Origin: an uncultured bacterium
GTDB lineage: Bacteria > Bacillota_I > Bacilli_A > RFN20 > CAG-826
NCBI GenBank assembly: GCA_949285455.1
Contig: CASDXP010000007.1
Coordinates: 1-38,300, forward strand
Length of the DNA stretch: 38,300 bases
Direction of reading: 5' to 3'
In this document: positions 24,345 to 33,090 of the stretch, one piece after another
Layout of the letters: each line of letters begins with the position of its first letter
Position numbering within the stretch: the stretch's first letter is position 1
The notes under the pieces: generated by a model
Seen by the model: the letters and a program-made list of their open reading frames with translations, nothing else
Told to the model about the DNA's origin: nothing
The model's database searches: none
Translations under genes and position numbers: made by a program

Positions 24345-26036
24345 TTATAATTTTTTGATAAGTAAATATACTTCGAATGGGCGAAGTGTATCATCTTCTT
24401 TAACGTCTTGGTAATTATGAAGTTTTATTTCGTAATTTGTTTTATCGAATGTGAAGATTACTTCATATGGTCTAAAGTTAGCGATGAGTACGAGTTCTTG
24501 ATCTTTGCCGTGACTATAAGCAAAAACATCTTCATTTTCATAATCGATGTAAGCGAAGTAAGCATCGTGGACGAGCGTTTCTATTTCCTTTTCTTTTCTT
24601 AGAGCCATCGCCGCTTTAAAGTAATGCAAAATTGAATCTTTATCTTTCAAGTTGGAAGCGACGTTAACGTCTTTATAATTTGGATTAATTTTTAAGTGCG
24701 GGGTAGCTTTAGAAAAGCCAGCATTTTCGCTATCATCCCATTGCATCGGAGTGCGACCTGAGACTCTAGCGGTGCGGTTTAAGAAATGAATCATCTTTTC
24801 TTCGCTAAATTTATGTTTGTTTTCTTCGATGAAATTTTGAGCGGAAACATCTTTAAAATCATCTAAATTGGTGTATAGAGTATTGGACATACCGATTTCA
24901 TCGCCGTAGTGAATAAAAGGCACACCATACATGAAAAGTAAAGTCGTGATTAAAGCTTTCGCACTTTCCTTACGATATTTAATACTTCCATATTGCGATA
25001 AGACACGTGGATGATCATGATTGTTCCAATAAATCGCTAAGCCTTTCGCATCTTTATAACAAGTTGACCACCAACGCATAAAACCATTTTTTAAACAAGT
25101 TAAATCTGTCTTAATTTCTTCGTCAGTTTTTTCAATTGAATCATAGGCACCATTACACCAAGCGGTATCAAAATTGAACACTAAGTCAATTGGACCATTT
25201 GTTTTGTTATTGTAACGAAGTGATTGTGTAGCGGAGATGGAACCGCCTACTTCACCGATGGTGACGATATCGTATTTAGAAAAGACGTTTTCATTTAATA
25301 AATCCAAATATTCAAATATTTCTTCTCGATTGGAAAATTTAGAAGGATCGAAGACGTAGCCGTTTTCATCTTTTTCACCAATCGCATCAGAAAAGCTCAT
25401 ATCTTTTGCGAGATGAGCGACTGCATCTAATCTAAAACCATCCACACCTAAATCTAAATATTTTTTAGCGATTTGATAAATCTTTTCACGAAGTTTTGGA
25501 TTGCTCCAATTTAAATCAGGCATCGTATTAGAAAAGCAGTGGAAGAAATATTCATCTAACTTTGGCTCATATTCCCAAGTGGAAGTAGAGAAGAAACCTT
25601 TCCAATTAGAAGGAGGTAGATTATTTTCTTTTCCTTTTTTAAAAATATAATAACCATATTCCTCATTATTTCTATCTTCGATAGCGTTCTTATACCACGC
25701 ATGTTCTTTAGAAGTGTGATTTAAGACGAAGTCGATGACAATCTTTATATTTCTTTTATGTGCTTCATGTAATAAAGTAATCAAATCTTCATCTTGACCA
25801 AATAAAGGATTGATATGTTCAAAGTCGCTCACATCGTAGCCATAATCATCCATCGGTGATTTAAAGATAGGGCAAATCCAAATAAGGTTGATGCCTAAAT
25901 ATTGTAGGTAATCTAATTTTTGAATGATACCTTGTAAGTCACCTAAACCATCCCCATTCGTGTCAAGATATGAACTGGGGTAGATGATGTAGCCTATCGT
26001 CTCGTTTAACCAATCCTTTGACTTCATACTTAACAT
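24345..26036 (-). CDS. Cytoplasmic GH13 alpha-glucosidase (oligo-1,6-glucosidase-like)
   Basis: A 563-residue enzyme without a signal peptide, expected to split short malto- or isomalto-oligosaccharides inside the cell. GH13 motifs: NGDGLGD (27-33), DFVLNHTS (102-109), GFRLDAVAH with Asp204, GEVGG with Glu262 and NNHD with Asp341. The fifth conserved region reads MPDLN (172-176) rather than QPDLN, placing it in the intermediate group between oligo-1,6-glucosidases and neopullulanases. Region II (DAVAH instead of DVIN) also departs from classic oligo-1,6-glucosidases. No Shine-Dalgarno is seen. A TTGATG-16-TATATT promoter ends 3 nt before the ATG, so Met4 (ATG at 26027) may be the real start on an almost leaderless mRNA. 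Confidence 0.88.
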   Translation of the reverse strand: MLSMKSKDWLNETIGYIIYPSSYLDTNGDGLGDLQGIIQKLDYLQYLGINLIWICPIFKSPMDDYGYDVSDFEHINPLFGQDEDLITLLHEAHKRNIKIVIDFVLNHTSKEHAWYKNAIEDRNNEEYGYYIFKKGKENNLPPSNWKGFFSTSTWEYEPKLDEYFFHCFSNTMPDLNWSNPKLREKIYQIAKKYLDLGVDGFRLDAVAHLAKDMSFSDAIGEKDENGYVFDPSKFSNREEIFEYLDLLNENVFSKYDIVTIGEVGGSISATQSLRYNNKTNGPIDLVFNFDTAWCNGAYDSIEKTDEEIKTDLTCLKNGFMRWWSTCYKDAKGLAIYWNNHDHPRVLSQYGSIKYRKESAKALITTLLFMYGVPFIHYGDEIGMSNTLYTNLDDFKDVSAQNFIEENKHKFSEEKMIHFLNRTARVSGRTPMQWDDSENAGFSKATPHLKINPNYKDVNVASNLKDKDSILHYFKAAMALRKEKEIETLVHDAYFAYIDYENEDVFAYSHGKDQELVLIANFRPYEVIFTFDKTNYEIKLHNYQDVKEDDTLRPFEVYLLIKKL

Positions 26037-26039
26037 TTT

Positions 26040-26067
26040 AATATAAAATGAAATTCAATTTCATCAA
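26040..26067 (-). promoter_or_regulatory. Promoter of the alpha-glucosidase gene
   Basis: On the minus strand TTGATG (26067-26062) and TATATT (26045-26040) are 16 nt apart. The predicted transcription start falls within or just after the first ATG, which would favour the ATG at 26027. Confidence 0.45.
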
Positions 26068-26242
26068 TTATTTTCATAAATTTTTGTAAGTAGAACACTA
26101 ATGAAAGAATTTGTTTAAATTAAAGGATAAATGCGGAAATAATCCATGGAAGATAAGGATGAATTTTAAGTGACATCGAACAAAAATAATGAACAAATAA
26201 GACATGAATGTATAAAAAAATGAGAAAAAACAAAATTATAAC

Positions 26243-26271
26243 TTGAAGAAAGGACATGGAGCGATTATAGT
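26243..26271 (+). promoter_or_regulatory. Promoter of the zinc-ribbon membrane protein gene
   Basis: TTGAAG (26243-26248) and TATAGT (26266-26271) are separated by 17 nt. The transcript would start near 26278, with a short leader carrying GTGAGGGA. Confidence 0.5.
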
Positions 26272-26304
26272 TAAATTAGAATTTAAAAAAGTGAGGGAAA
26301 GCTT

Positions 26305-27891
26305 ATGAAAAAATGTCCTAAATGTGGCGCTTTTGTCGGCAAGACCCAAGCAAAGTGCCGCAATTGTGGTTGTGATCTTCTTTCGCCTGAACCAGTTAAA
26401 AAAGTTGTTCAACCGAAAGTAGAAGCACCAAAACCCGCACCTCAAGTTGAAGCTAAACCCGCACCTACGCCTGCTCCAGCAGCTAAGCCAGCAGGTAAAG
26501 TGCTCGTCGCAAGAAAAGTTGAAGGTGTCATCGAAATTGTCATCTGTCCTCGTTGCGGTGGTAAGAACGCCGCCAGTGCAGCTTATTGTTCGCACTGTGG
26601 ACAAAAACTTGGTGTCTTAAAAGAACTTCAAGAAGAGAAAAAAGAAGAACCAAAATTAGTGAAATGCCCACATTGTGAAAAAGATAATGTGGAGGACGCT
26701 ATTTACTGTGCTTACTGTGGTAAATCATTAGTAGAAGAACCAGAGCCAGAAGTAGTAGCGGAACCTGAACCAGTCGAAGAACCAGTCGTCGAAGAACCTC
26801 CAGTCGTCGATGAAGAAGTCGCCGCTCCTATCGCTATCGAAGAAGCGGAAGTAAAAGAAGAAACTCCTATTGAAATCGAAGAAGTTTCCACTATTGTGGA
26901 AGAAGAAAAAAACGAGGAAAAGAAGGCACTAGTCGTCCCTTTTACTAAATTATCGCGTTTAAGCATCATTTTAATGCTCGTCGCGACGATGGTTTTAGGT
27001 GTTTTGCCAATTCTTGTAGTTAATGTTAATAGTTTAGGCGGTTTCGATAATGCATTTATGACTTACATTGACGCATTGATAAACTTTAACACTCAAGTGA
27101 TGTTTACTTATTATAGTATGGCTGTATGGTTCTTATTACCTATGGTTGTTTGTGTAATTTACGCTATCGTGGCTTTTGGTATGTTGATTTTCAATATTGT
27201 CAAAGGCTTTGATAAATATCGTAACTACTCAACGTTATTCGCTCCTACTGTAGCATTTGCGTTTTATTTCATGATGATTACTGCTGCTAGTGCTAGTTCT
27301 TGGAATTTCTTCTTCAGTGCGTCTTTATGGCCTAATATGATTATTGCTATTTTGATAATCCTTGCTACTATTTTAGGAATTGTCGCGAACATCTTACGTA
27401 AAGTTGAACGTAAAAACGCTAATCTTTTATCTACGCAAACAATTATTAAAACAGTCTTTGGCTACGTCGGCGCAGCAATTGTCCTTGCTGGCTTATTCCT
27501 AATGTTCACTGATGCCTACTTTGCTGCTACAGTTGCATATTTCATGCGACAAGATGTAACGAGTGCAACTCCGCCTGATTTGGTTCCGTTTATTTTCGGT
27601 ACTCTTAATTCAATCATAGTGCCAATTTTCATGGCTTCAGCAACGCGAACACTTATTGGCTTGAGCACGGATGGTGTGCGTTATCGTAGTGCAATTGCTG
27701 GTGCTTCATTTGCATTAGCAAGTTACGTTTTCATTCTTGTTGGCGCTATCGTCACTAACTCGATCTCTGGTCTTGCAATTGTCACTTACGTCTTCCTTGC
27801 TTTAAGTGTCATCATCCTTGTTGCCGCTTCGGTGCTTGGTTACTTCAAACGTAAAGAAGATAAAGCTTTATTACAAGAATACGTTGAGTAA
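26305..27891 (+). CDS. Multi-pass membrane protein with three N-terminal zinc ribbons
   Basis: A 528-residue protein. Three four-Cys zinc ribbons are visible: C4/C7/C18/C21, C81/C84/C95/C98 and C121/C124/C135/C138. The first two are joined by a Lys/Pro/Ala linker (29-65). An acidic Glu/Pro/Val-rich region (about 143-210) follows, then about eight hydrophobic helices from 215 to the end. The ribbons are expected to be cytoplasmic, where they could bind protein or nucleic acid. No specific function is recognised. It is monocistronic: its own promoter lies upstream and a strong terminator follows. The gene is divergent from the alpha-glucosidase. Confidence 0.82.
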   Translation: MKKCPKCGAFVGKTQAKCRNCGCDLLSPEPVKKVVQPKVEAPKPAPQVEAKPAPTPAPAAKPAGKVLVARKVEGVIEIVICPRCGGKNAASAAYCSHCGQKLGVLKELQEEKKEEPKLVKCPHCEKDNVEDAIYCAYCGKSLVEEPEPEVVAEPEPVEEPVVEEPPVVDEEVAAPIAIEEAEVKEETPIEIEEVSTIVEEEKNEEKKALVVPFTKLSRLSIILMLVATMVLGVLPILVVNVNSLGGFDNAFMTYIDALINFNTQVMFTYYSMAVWFLLPMVVCVIYAIVAFGMLIFNIVKGFDKYRNYSTLFAPTVAFAFYFMMITAASASSWNFFFSASLWPNMIIAILIILATILGIVANILRKVERKNANLLSTQTIIKTVFGYVGAAIVLAGLFLMFTDAYFAATVAYFMRQDVTSATPPDLVPFIFGTLNSIIVPIFMASATRTLIGLSTDGVRYRSAIAGASFALASYVFILVGAIVTNSISGLAIVTYVFLALSVIILVAASVLGYFKRKEDKALLQEYVE

Positions 27892-27918
27892 GAATAATTA
27901 ATTCAATTAAGAAAATTG

Positions 27919-27949
27919 AGAGTCTAGAAAAAATCTAGGCTCTTTTTTT
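27919..27949 (+). terminator. Rho-independent terminator
   Basis: AGAGTCTAGA (27919-27928) pairs with TCTAGGCTCT (27934-27943), including one G-T pair, and is followed by seven T in total. Confidence 0.9.
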
Positions 27950-27970
27950 CTATGTTTTTAAAACATAAAA

Positions 27971-27979
27971 TGCTATATT
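27971..27979 (+). promoter_or_regulatory. Extended -10 promoter, near-leaderless
   Basis: TGCTATATT (TGnTATATT) ends 9 nt before the ATG at 27989. The predicted start is about three bases before that ATG. Confidence 0.45.
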
Positions 27980-27988
27980 ATTAAGGCT

Positions 27989-28405
27989 ATGGAAAAAGAA
28001 TATATTAGTGCTAGATATCGTAAACAGATCGATAAGTTCAAAGATGAAACTTATGAAATTTTATTGAAGGATGAAAGATTTTGCTTTGCAAAAGGTGTTT
28101 CTCTTAAAGAAGTTGATGAAATGAATAAATTGATAAAAAACAAGATAGATGAACGTTTTAATAATGATTTATCTTCTCTTATCAATCTAATTTGTTTGAG
28201 CGAAAATCTTGATGATGAAAACGCTAAGAGCGAGGTCTTGAACCTTCTAAATGAAATATTGTTAGATTTTAAAAGCGAAGCAAGCTATGAGACGCTTAAG
28301 CGTTATCGTTTTTCCAAAAAGTTTTTAAAATGGGGAGTCTTTTCCTTAGTGGTCGCGCTTATTTTCTTTGCTATTATCTTCGCAGTCGTGTTAGGAACTA
28401 GGTGA
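27989..28405 (+). CDS. Hypothetical tail-anchored membrane protein
   Basis: A 138-residue protein with a charged, mainly helical cytoplasmic part (1-110, possible coiled coil) and one C-terminal hydrophobic helix (about 114-135) ending LGTR. It is not assigned to a family. It lies 7 bp upstream of the dCMP deaminase gene and appears to be the first gene of the long operon that ends with the RimK-like gene. Only a weak AAGG precedes the start, and the -10 is very close. Confidence 0.7.
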   Translation: MEKEYISARYRKQIDKFKDETYEILLKDERFCFAKGVSLKEVDEMNKLIKNKIDERFNNDLSSLINLICLSENLDDENAKSEVLNLLNEILLDFKSEASYETLKRYRFSKKFLKWGVFSLVVALIFFAIIFAVVLGTR

Positions 28406-28412
28406 AAACATT

Positions 28413-28889
28413 ATGGAAAATAATTACTTAAATTGGGAAGAATATTTTATGGGTTTAGCGTTACTTTCTAGTTTACGCAGTAAAGACCCTAATTCTAAAG
28501 TAGGGGCTTGCATCGTCGATGACGATCATAAAGTCGTTTCTATCGGCTATAATGGTATGCCAAAAACTTTAGATGAAGATAAATTATCCTGGAATAAAAA
28601 TGAAGGTTTAGATTCGAAATATCTCTACGTTTGTCATGCTGAATTTAATGCAATTTTAAATGCGAAAGATGGCATTAGATTAAATGGTTCGACTTTATAT
28701 GTCACTTTATTTCCATGCAACGAATGTACGAAAGCCGTCATCCAATGTGGTATTAAAGAAATCATCTATTTAGATGATAAATATCACGATACTTTGTCTT
28801 GTCAAGCATCGCGCAAGATGCTCGATTTAGCAGGCATTAAATATCGTAAATATGAAGGGCGATTAATCGAGGTGAATTTGAAACGATGA
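28413..28889 (+). CDS. dCMP/cytidylate deaminase (ComEB type)
   Basis: A 158-residue zinc deaminase predicted to convert dCMP to dUMP for thymidylate synthesis. Zinc and catalytic residues are intact: HAEFNAI with His75 and Glu77, and PCNEC with Cys102 and Cys105. The conserved N-terminal region SKDPNSKVGACIVD is present. Length is normal for the dCMP deaminase/ComEB group. The gene overlaps ecfA1 by 4 nt. In Bacillus the ComEB name reflects an operon with competence genes, which are not here, so the metabolic role is preferred. Confidence 0.9.
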   Translation: MENNYLNWEEYFMGLALLSSLRSKDPNSKVGACIVDDDHKVVSIGYNGMPKTLDEDKLSWNKNEGLDSKYLYVCHAEFNAILNAKDGIRLNGSTLYVTLFPCNECTKAVIQCGIKEIIYLDDKYHDTLSCQASRKMLDLAGIKYRKYEGRLIEVNLKR

Positions 28890-29710
28890 GTGCGTTGCGT
28901 TTCGCTCATGTCTTTGCATCTTACGAAGAAGGAAAGGACGTCTTAAAAGACGTTTCTTTTTCAATTGCAGAAGGCGAATTCGTTTCCATCATCGGCCATA
29001 ATGGTAGCGGTAAGTCCACTTTAGCGAAACTTGCGGCGGGTTTGCTCGAAGTCGAAAAAGGAGAAATTTACATCTACGATGAATTGCTCACTCCAAAAAG
29101 TGTGACTAAATTACGTAAAAGAATTGGTATTGTCTTTCAAAATCCTGATAATCAATTCATTGGAGCGTCAGTCGAAGACGACATTGCTTTTGGTTTAGAA
29201 AATCAAAACGTTCCTAGAGAAGAAATGCAGAGGAGAGTAAAACAATTTTCCACTCTTACTGGCATGGAAGAATTTTTAGATAAAGAACCACAAAATTTAT
29301 CAGGTGGACAAAAACAAAGAGTGGCAATTGCCGGTGTTTTAGCCATGAATCCTGACATTTTAATCTTAGATGAAGCGACAGCGATGCTAGATCCTAAAGG
29401 TCGAAAAGATATGATGGATATCGTCTTTAAACTAAGGAAAGAAAAACCCTCTTTAACGATCATTTTAATTACGCATGAAATTGAAGAAACATTGCATAGC
29501 GATCGCATCATCGCTTTGAATGATGGAGAAGTTTATTTAGAAGGAAAGCCAGAAGAAGTTTACGCGAATGAAGATAAACTTCTCGCTATCGACTTAGATA
29601 TTCCTTTCATATTTAAGATGAAAAAAGCCTTAAAAGAAGAAGGAATAGATGTAGACGATATTGCTAATTTAGACGACTTAGCGAGGTATTTATGCCAATT
29701 AAATGCGTGA
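28886..29710 (+). CDS. ecfA1: ECF transporter ATPase EcfA1
   Basis: A 274-residue ABC ATPase of the energy-coupling factor module that drives vitamin or micronutrient uptake. Walker A GHNGSGKST is at 37-45, the Q-loop FQNPDNQF (84-91) is typical of Ecf/Cbi ATPases, the signature LSGGQ is at 138-142 and Walker B ILILDE at 158-163. It overlaps the preceding gene by 4 nt and ecfA2 by 19 nt. EcfA2 and EcfT follow directly. No S-component gene is present, so this is a shared (group II) module serving substrate-binding subunits encoded elsewhere. Confidence 0.95.
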   Translation: MSALRFAHVFASYEEGKDVLKDVSFSIAEGEFVSIIGHNGSGKSTLAKLAAGLLEVEKGEIYIYDELLTPKSVTKLRKRIGIVFQNPDNQFIGASVEDDIAFGLENQNVPREEMQRRVKQFSTLTGMEEFLDKEPQNLSGGQKQRVAIAGVLAMNPDILILDEATAMLDPKGRKDMMDIVFKLRKEKPSLTIILITHEIEETLHSDRIIALNDGEVYLEGKPEEVYANEDKLLAIDLDIPFIFKMKKALKEEGIDVDDIANLDDLARYLCQLNA

Positions 29711-30546
29711 ATTTAAATTACGTTTACAATAAGAAAAGTCCTTTGGAGCAAGAAGCTTTAAAAAATATTAATTTGCTCATTGAAGATGGGGTCTATCTTG
29801 CTATCGTCGGTCATACAGGAAGTGGGAAATCCACTTTAGTGGAACATTTTAATGGTTTGCTTTTTCCTACGACTGGTGAAGTTCATATCGATGAGTATGT
29901 TTCTAATAATAAAAGAAGAAAAAATAAGAAATCTCTTTTAGCGTTAAGACAAAAAGTTGGCTTAGTGTTCCAATTCCCTGAATATCAATTATTTGAAGAG
30001 ACAGTTTTAAAAGATGTGATGTTTGGTCCTAAAAATTTTAAAGTGTCTTTAGAAGACGCAACCATTAGAGCAAAAGAAGCTTTAAATAGCGTTGGATTAG
30101 ATGAAAGTTATTACGAACGTTCACCTTTTGAACTAAGTGGAGGAGAAAAAAGAAGAGTAGCGATCGCCGGTATCTTAGCGATTAATCCCTCCACGATAGT
30201 TTTAGATGAGCCGACCGCGGGTTTAGATCCGAAAGGGGCTAAAGAAATTTTAAGTTTACTTAAAAAGTTACATGAAGAAGGAAAAAATATTATTATCGTC
30301 ACACACGATATGAATATTGTTTTAAATGAAGTAGAAGAGGTTATTTTATTAAAAGATGGTGAACTTATCGCTCAAGATGATCACCTTTCCATCTTCCGAT
30401 ATGATTTAGAAGATTTATCGTTAGAAATTCCTAAGTCTTATCAATTCGTAGAGGCGTTAAATAAGCATGGTTTTCATCTAGATATTTCTAAGGTACAAGA
30501 TATTAAATATCTTGCTCAAGAGATTGTTAAGGAGATTAAAAAATAA
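29692..30546 (+). CDS. ecfA2: ECF transporter ATPase EcfA2
   Basis: A 284-residue ABC ATPase that pairs with EcfA1. Walker A GHTGSGKST is at 40-48, the Q-loop region FQFPEYQLFEE (93-103) is characteristic of EcfA2, the signature LSGGEKRR is at 148-155 and Walker B TIVLDEPT at 168-175. The ATG lies 19 nt inside ecfA1 with GCGAGGT just upstream. It is followed after 2 nt by ecfT. Confidence 0.95.
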   Translation: MPIKCVNLNYVYNKKSPLEQEALKNINLLIEDGVYLAIVGHTGSGKSTLVEHFNGLLFPTTGEVHIDEYVSNNKRRKNKKSLLALRQKVGLVFQFPEYQLFEETVLKDVMFGPKNFKVSLEDATIRAKEALNSVGLDESYYERSPFELSGGEKRRVAIAGILAINPSTIVLDEPTAGLDPKGAKEILSLLKKLHEEGKNIIIVTHDMNIVLNEVEEVILLKDGELIAQDDHLSIFRYDLEDLSLEIPKSYQFVEALNKHGFHLDISKVQDIKYLAQEIVKEIKK

Positions 30547-30548
30547 TT

Positions 30549-31409
30549 ATGGCTAGTTTTACTTTAGGAAGTTACGTGCCATATAATTCTTTCGTCCACA
30601 AGATGGATCCAAGGCAGAAGATTTTAGCTTTAATTTTACTCATGGTCGCTATTTTCATGCCCTTGACGAATTTTACTTCTTCTTTTATCGTCTCTGGAGC
30701 GATATTTATTTTCTTACTTATCATCATGTGGATCGCTCACGTCTCGTTATTAAATTTATTGAAGTCTTTAAGGGCATTATGGTTTTTAATTATCTTTTTG
30801 TTATTAATTAATGTTTTCATTCCAATTTCTGGAAGGAATCATCCGGCTTTTAATATTGGCGATTTCATCGTCTATTGGGATTCGATCTTACAATCGTTAA
30901 AAATCATTTTAAGATTATTTATGATGATTCAAGTGACGATGATTTTAACTTCGACTACAAAACCATTAGATTTAACTTACGGTTTAGAATGGTACATGAC
31001 ACCTTTCAAATTAGTGAAATTTCCCGCGCATGAAATTGCGATGGTCATCTCTATTGCTTTAAGATTTGTTCCTACTTTATTAGATGAAGCTGATCGCATC
31101 ATGAAAGCCCAAGCTTCACGTGGAGTCGATTTTAAACATGGTTCCATCAAAATGAAATTTAAATCTGTCATCGCTTTGATCATTCCTTTATTCGTCTCAT
31201 CTTTTCAAAGAAGTGAAGAACTCGCGAATGCGATGGAAGCAAGAAATTACGATCCAAGAGCGAAACGCTCTAGATATCACATTTTAAAATTTCACTTCAA
31301 AGATTTATTTTCTTTCTTAGTGTGCGCTTCGATCATGGGTTTCATCATATATTTAAGCGTCGCTCAAATTGATATACTTGGAGTGTTTGGAGTCATTAAC
31401 GCATGGTAA
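30549..31409 (+). CDS. ecfT: ECF transporter transmembrane subunit EcfT
   Basis: A 286-residue membrane scaffold that couples the two ATPases to S-components. About five or six hydrophobic helices are visible (roughly 27-45, 48-68, 76-93, 110-135 and 256-276). The two cytoplasmic coupling helices contain the family motifs: KAQASRGVDF (about 191-200) and NAMEARNYDP (about 226-235), both of the A-R-G/A-R-x type. Its stop overlaps truA by 7 nt. Confidence 0.94.
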   Translation: MASFTLGSYVPYNSFVHKMDPRQKILALILLMVAIFMPLTNFTSSFIVSGAIFIFLLIIMWIAHVSLLNLLKSLRALWFLIIFLLLINVFIPISGRNHPAFNIGDFIVYWDSILQSLKIILRLFMMIQVTMILTSTTKPLDLTYGLEWYMTPFKLVKFPAHEIAMVISIALRFVPTLLDEADRIMKAQASRGVDFKHGSIKMKFKSVIALIIPLFVSSFQRSEELANAMEARNYDPRAKRSRYHILKFHFKDLFSFLVCASIMGFIIYLSVAQIDILGVFGVINAW

Positions 31410-32140
31410 AAAGAATTTTAGGTTTATTAAGTTATGATGGTGCTTATTTCAATGGCTTTCAAACGCAATTAAGTAAAGATAGCGTCCAAGACGAAGTCGA
31501 ACGAGTATTAAGTAAGATACTTAATAAAGAAGTAAGAATTGCTGCTTCAGGAAGAACGGATAAAGGTGTGCACGCGCATGGACAAACTTTCATCTTCGAC
31601 ATCGATAAAGAAGTCGATTTATTTAAGTTACAAGGAAGTGTGAATGCTTTACTTTCTAAGCACGTTAGACTATTAGCGTTATATTTTGTTTCTAACTCTT
31701 TTCACCCTCGTTATAATGCGTTAAAAAAGCATTACCGTTATCGTATTTATAATGGCGCAATTTTATCTGTATTTGATGTTGATAGAGTTACATTGATTAA
31801 AGATGAGATCGATGTAAGTAAATTAAAAGCGACGTTAAATTTATTTATAGGTCAACATAATTTCTTCAATTTCACGAGCAAGGAAGAAGATAAAAATCAT
31901 TACGTAAGGACGATATTTAATATCGAGGTAAAAAACACTAATTCTTACATCGATATCGATTTATATGGGGATGGGTTCATGCGTTATATGATTCGCATGA
32001 TTATCGGAACTTCGCTTCAGGTCACTTTAGGTAAAGAAGAGGAAAGTTACATTTTAGAAAGACTAGACCACGAAGAAAAAAATAAGACGATGTATAATAG
32101 TGAAGCATCAGGTCTATATTTAATGGAGGTCTATTATTGA
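31403..32140 (+). CDS. truA: tRNA pseudouridine synthase A
   Basis: A 245-residue enzyme making pseudouridine at tRNA positions 38-40. The catalytic motif ASGRTDKGVHA is at 48-58 with Asp53. The second conserved block FHPRYNALKKHYRYRIYNG and the C-terminal GDGFMRYMIRMIIG are present. Placing truA after ecfA1-ecfA2-ecfT is a classic Firmicute gene order. The start lies inside the end of ecfT. Confidence 0.96.
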   Translation: MVKRILGLLSYDGAYFNGFQTQLSKDSVQDEVERVLSKILNKEVRIAASGRTDKGVHAHGQTFIFDIDKEVDLFKLQGSVNALLSKHVRLLALYFVSNSFHPRYNALKKHYRYRIYNGAILSVFDVDRVTLIKDEIDVSKLKATLNLFIGQHNFFNFTSKEEDKNHYVRTIFNIEVKNTNSYIDIDLYGDGFMRYMIRMIIGTSLQVTLGKEEESYILERLDHEEKNKTMYNSEASGLYLMEVYY

Positions 32141-32141
32141 T

Positions 32142-33038
32142 ATGCAAGGGCTCATCGTCATCAACGCGCATGGATTTAGTGAAAATACTTTCAAACAAGT
32201 TTCTGCTTTGAAAGCTAAATTCGATGCCTTAAATGTAAGAATTGATATTCGCACGAACGCTGATATTCTTACTCATATCGATGAATTAGGAAATATTGAG
32301 GCTTCTTTCATTTTGAAGTATGACTTTGTCGTCTATTTAGATAAAGACCCTTACATCGCTTTGATGATCGAAAGAAGTGGAGTAAGGATGTTCAATAATG
32401 GCTCCGCTATATGTTTATGTGATGATAAGATGCTTACGCATATCGCTTTAGCGAATCACTCTATTAAGATGCCGAAGACAATTTCCTCTCCGTTAGTCTA
32501 CGATCACTCTATCAGCGAAGAATTTAAAAATAAATTAATGAAAGAATTTAATTTTCCTTTAATTATCAAAGAAGTTTATGGTTCATTAGGGTTAAAGGTT
32601 TATTTAGTGCACGATGAAAATGAACTTAGTTTCTACATGGAAAAATTAGTGAATGTTCCACACATTTATCAAGAATTTATTTCTTCCTCTTTTGGTAAAG
32701 ATGTTCGTATCATCGTCATCAACCATCAAGTCGTCGCCTCGATGGAAAGAAACTCCAAAGATGATTTCCGTTCGAACATCTCTTTAGGAGGAGTAGGTAA
32801 AAAGATTAAATTAAGTCAAGAATTTGAAGAAGTAGCTATCAAAGCTTCTAAAATCTTAGGTTTAGATTATTGTGGAGTAGATATCCTTTATGGTCCTAAT
32901 AATAAACCTATTTTATGCGAAGTTAATTCTAATGCTTTCTTTGAACATATTTCTAAAATTAGCGGGGTTGATGTTGCAGAAGTTTACGCGAAATACATCG
33001 TAAGAACGATGAAACGAAAAAAAAGAAGTAAAATTTAA
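32142..33038 (+). CDS. RimK-like ATP-grasp ligase
   Basis: A 298-residue ATP-grasp enzyme. The central part has the nucleotide-binding LIIKEVYGSLGLKVYLV (about 145-161), YQEFISSSFGKDVRIIVI and the metal-binding C-terminal LCEVNSNAFFE. The fold is that of RimK/LysX-type ligases, which join an amino acid (often glutamate) to a protein or small-molecule carboxylate; the substrate cannot be read from the sequence. It has GGAGGT upstream within truA and is the last gene of this operon. Confidence 0.83.
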   Translation: MQGLIVINAHGFSENTFKQVSALKAKFDALNVRIDIRTNADILTHIDELGNIEASFILKYDFVVYLDKDPYIALMIERSGVRMFNNGSAICLCDDKMLTHIALANHSIKMPKTISSPLVYDHSISEEFKNKLMKEFNFPLIIKEVYGSLGLKVYLVHDENELSFYMEKLVNVPHIYQEFISSSFGKDVRIIVINHQVVASMERNSKDDFRSNISLGGVGKKIKLSQEFEEVAIKASKILGLDYCGVDILYGPNNKPILCEVNSNAFFEHISKISGVDVAEVYAKYIVRTMKRKKRSKI

Positions 33039-33060
33039 CGTAAACAAGTGCTTCAATTAG

Positions 33061-33069
33061 TGCTATTAT
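33061..33069 (+). promoter_or_regulatory. Extended -10 promoter for yebC
   Basis: TGCTATTAT (TGnTATTAT) lies 21 nt before the yebC ATG, followed by the RBS GAGGTG. Confidence 0.45.
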
Positions 33070-33090
33070 TTATAAACGAGGTGAAAATTT

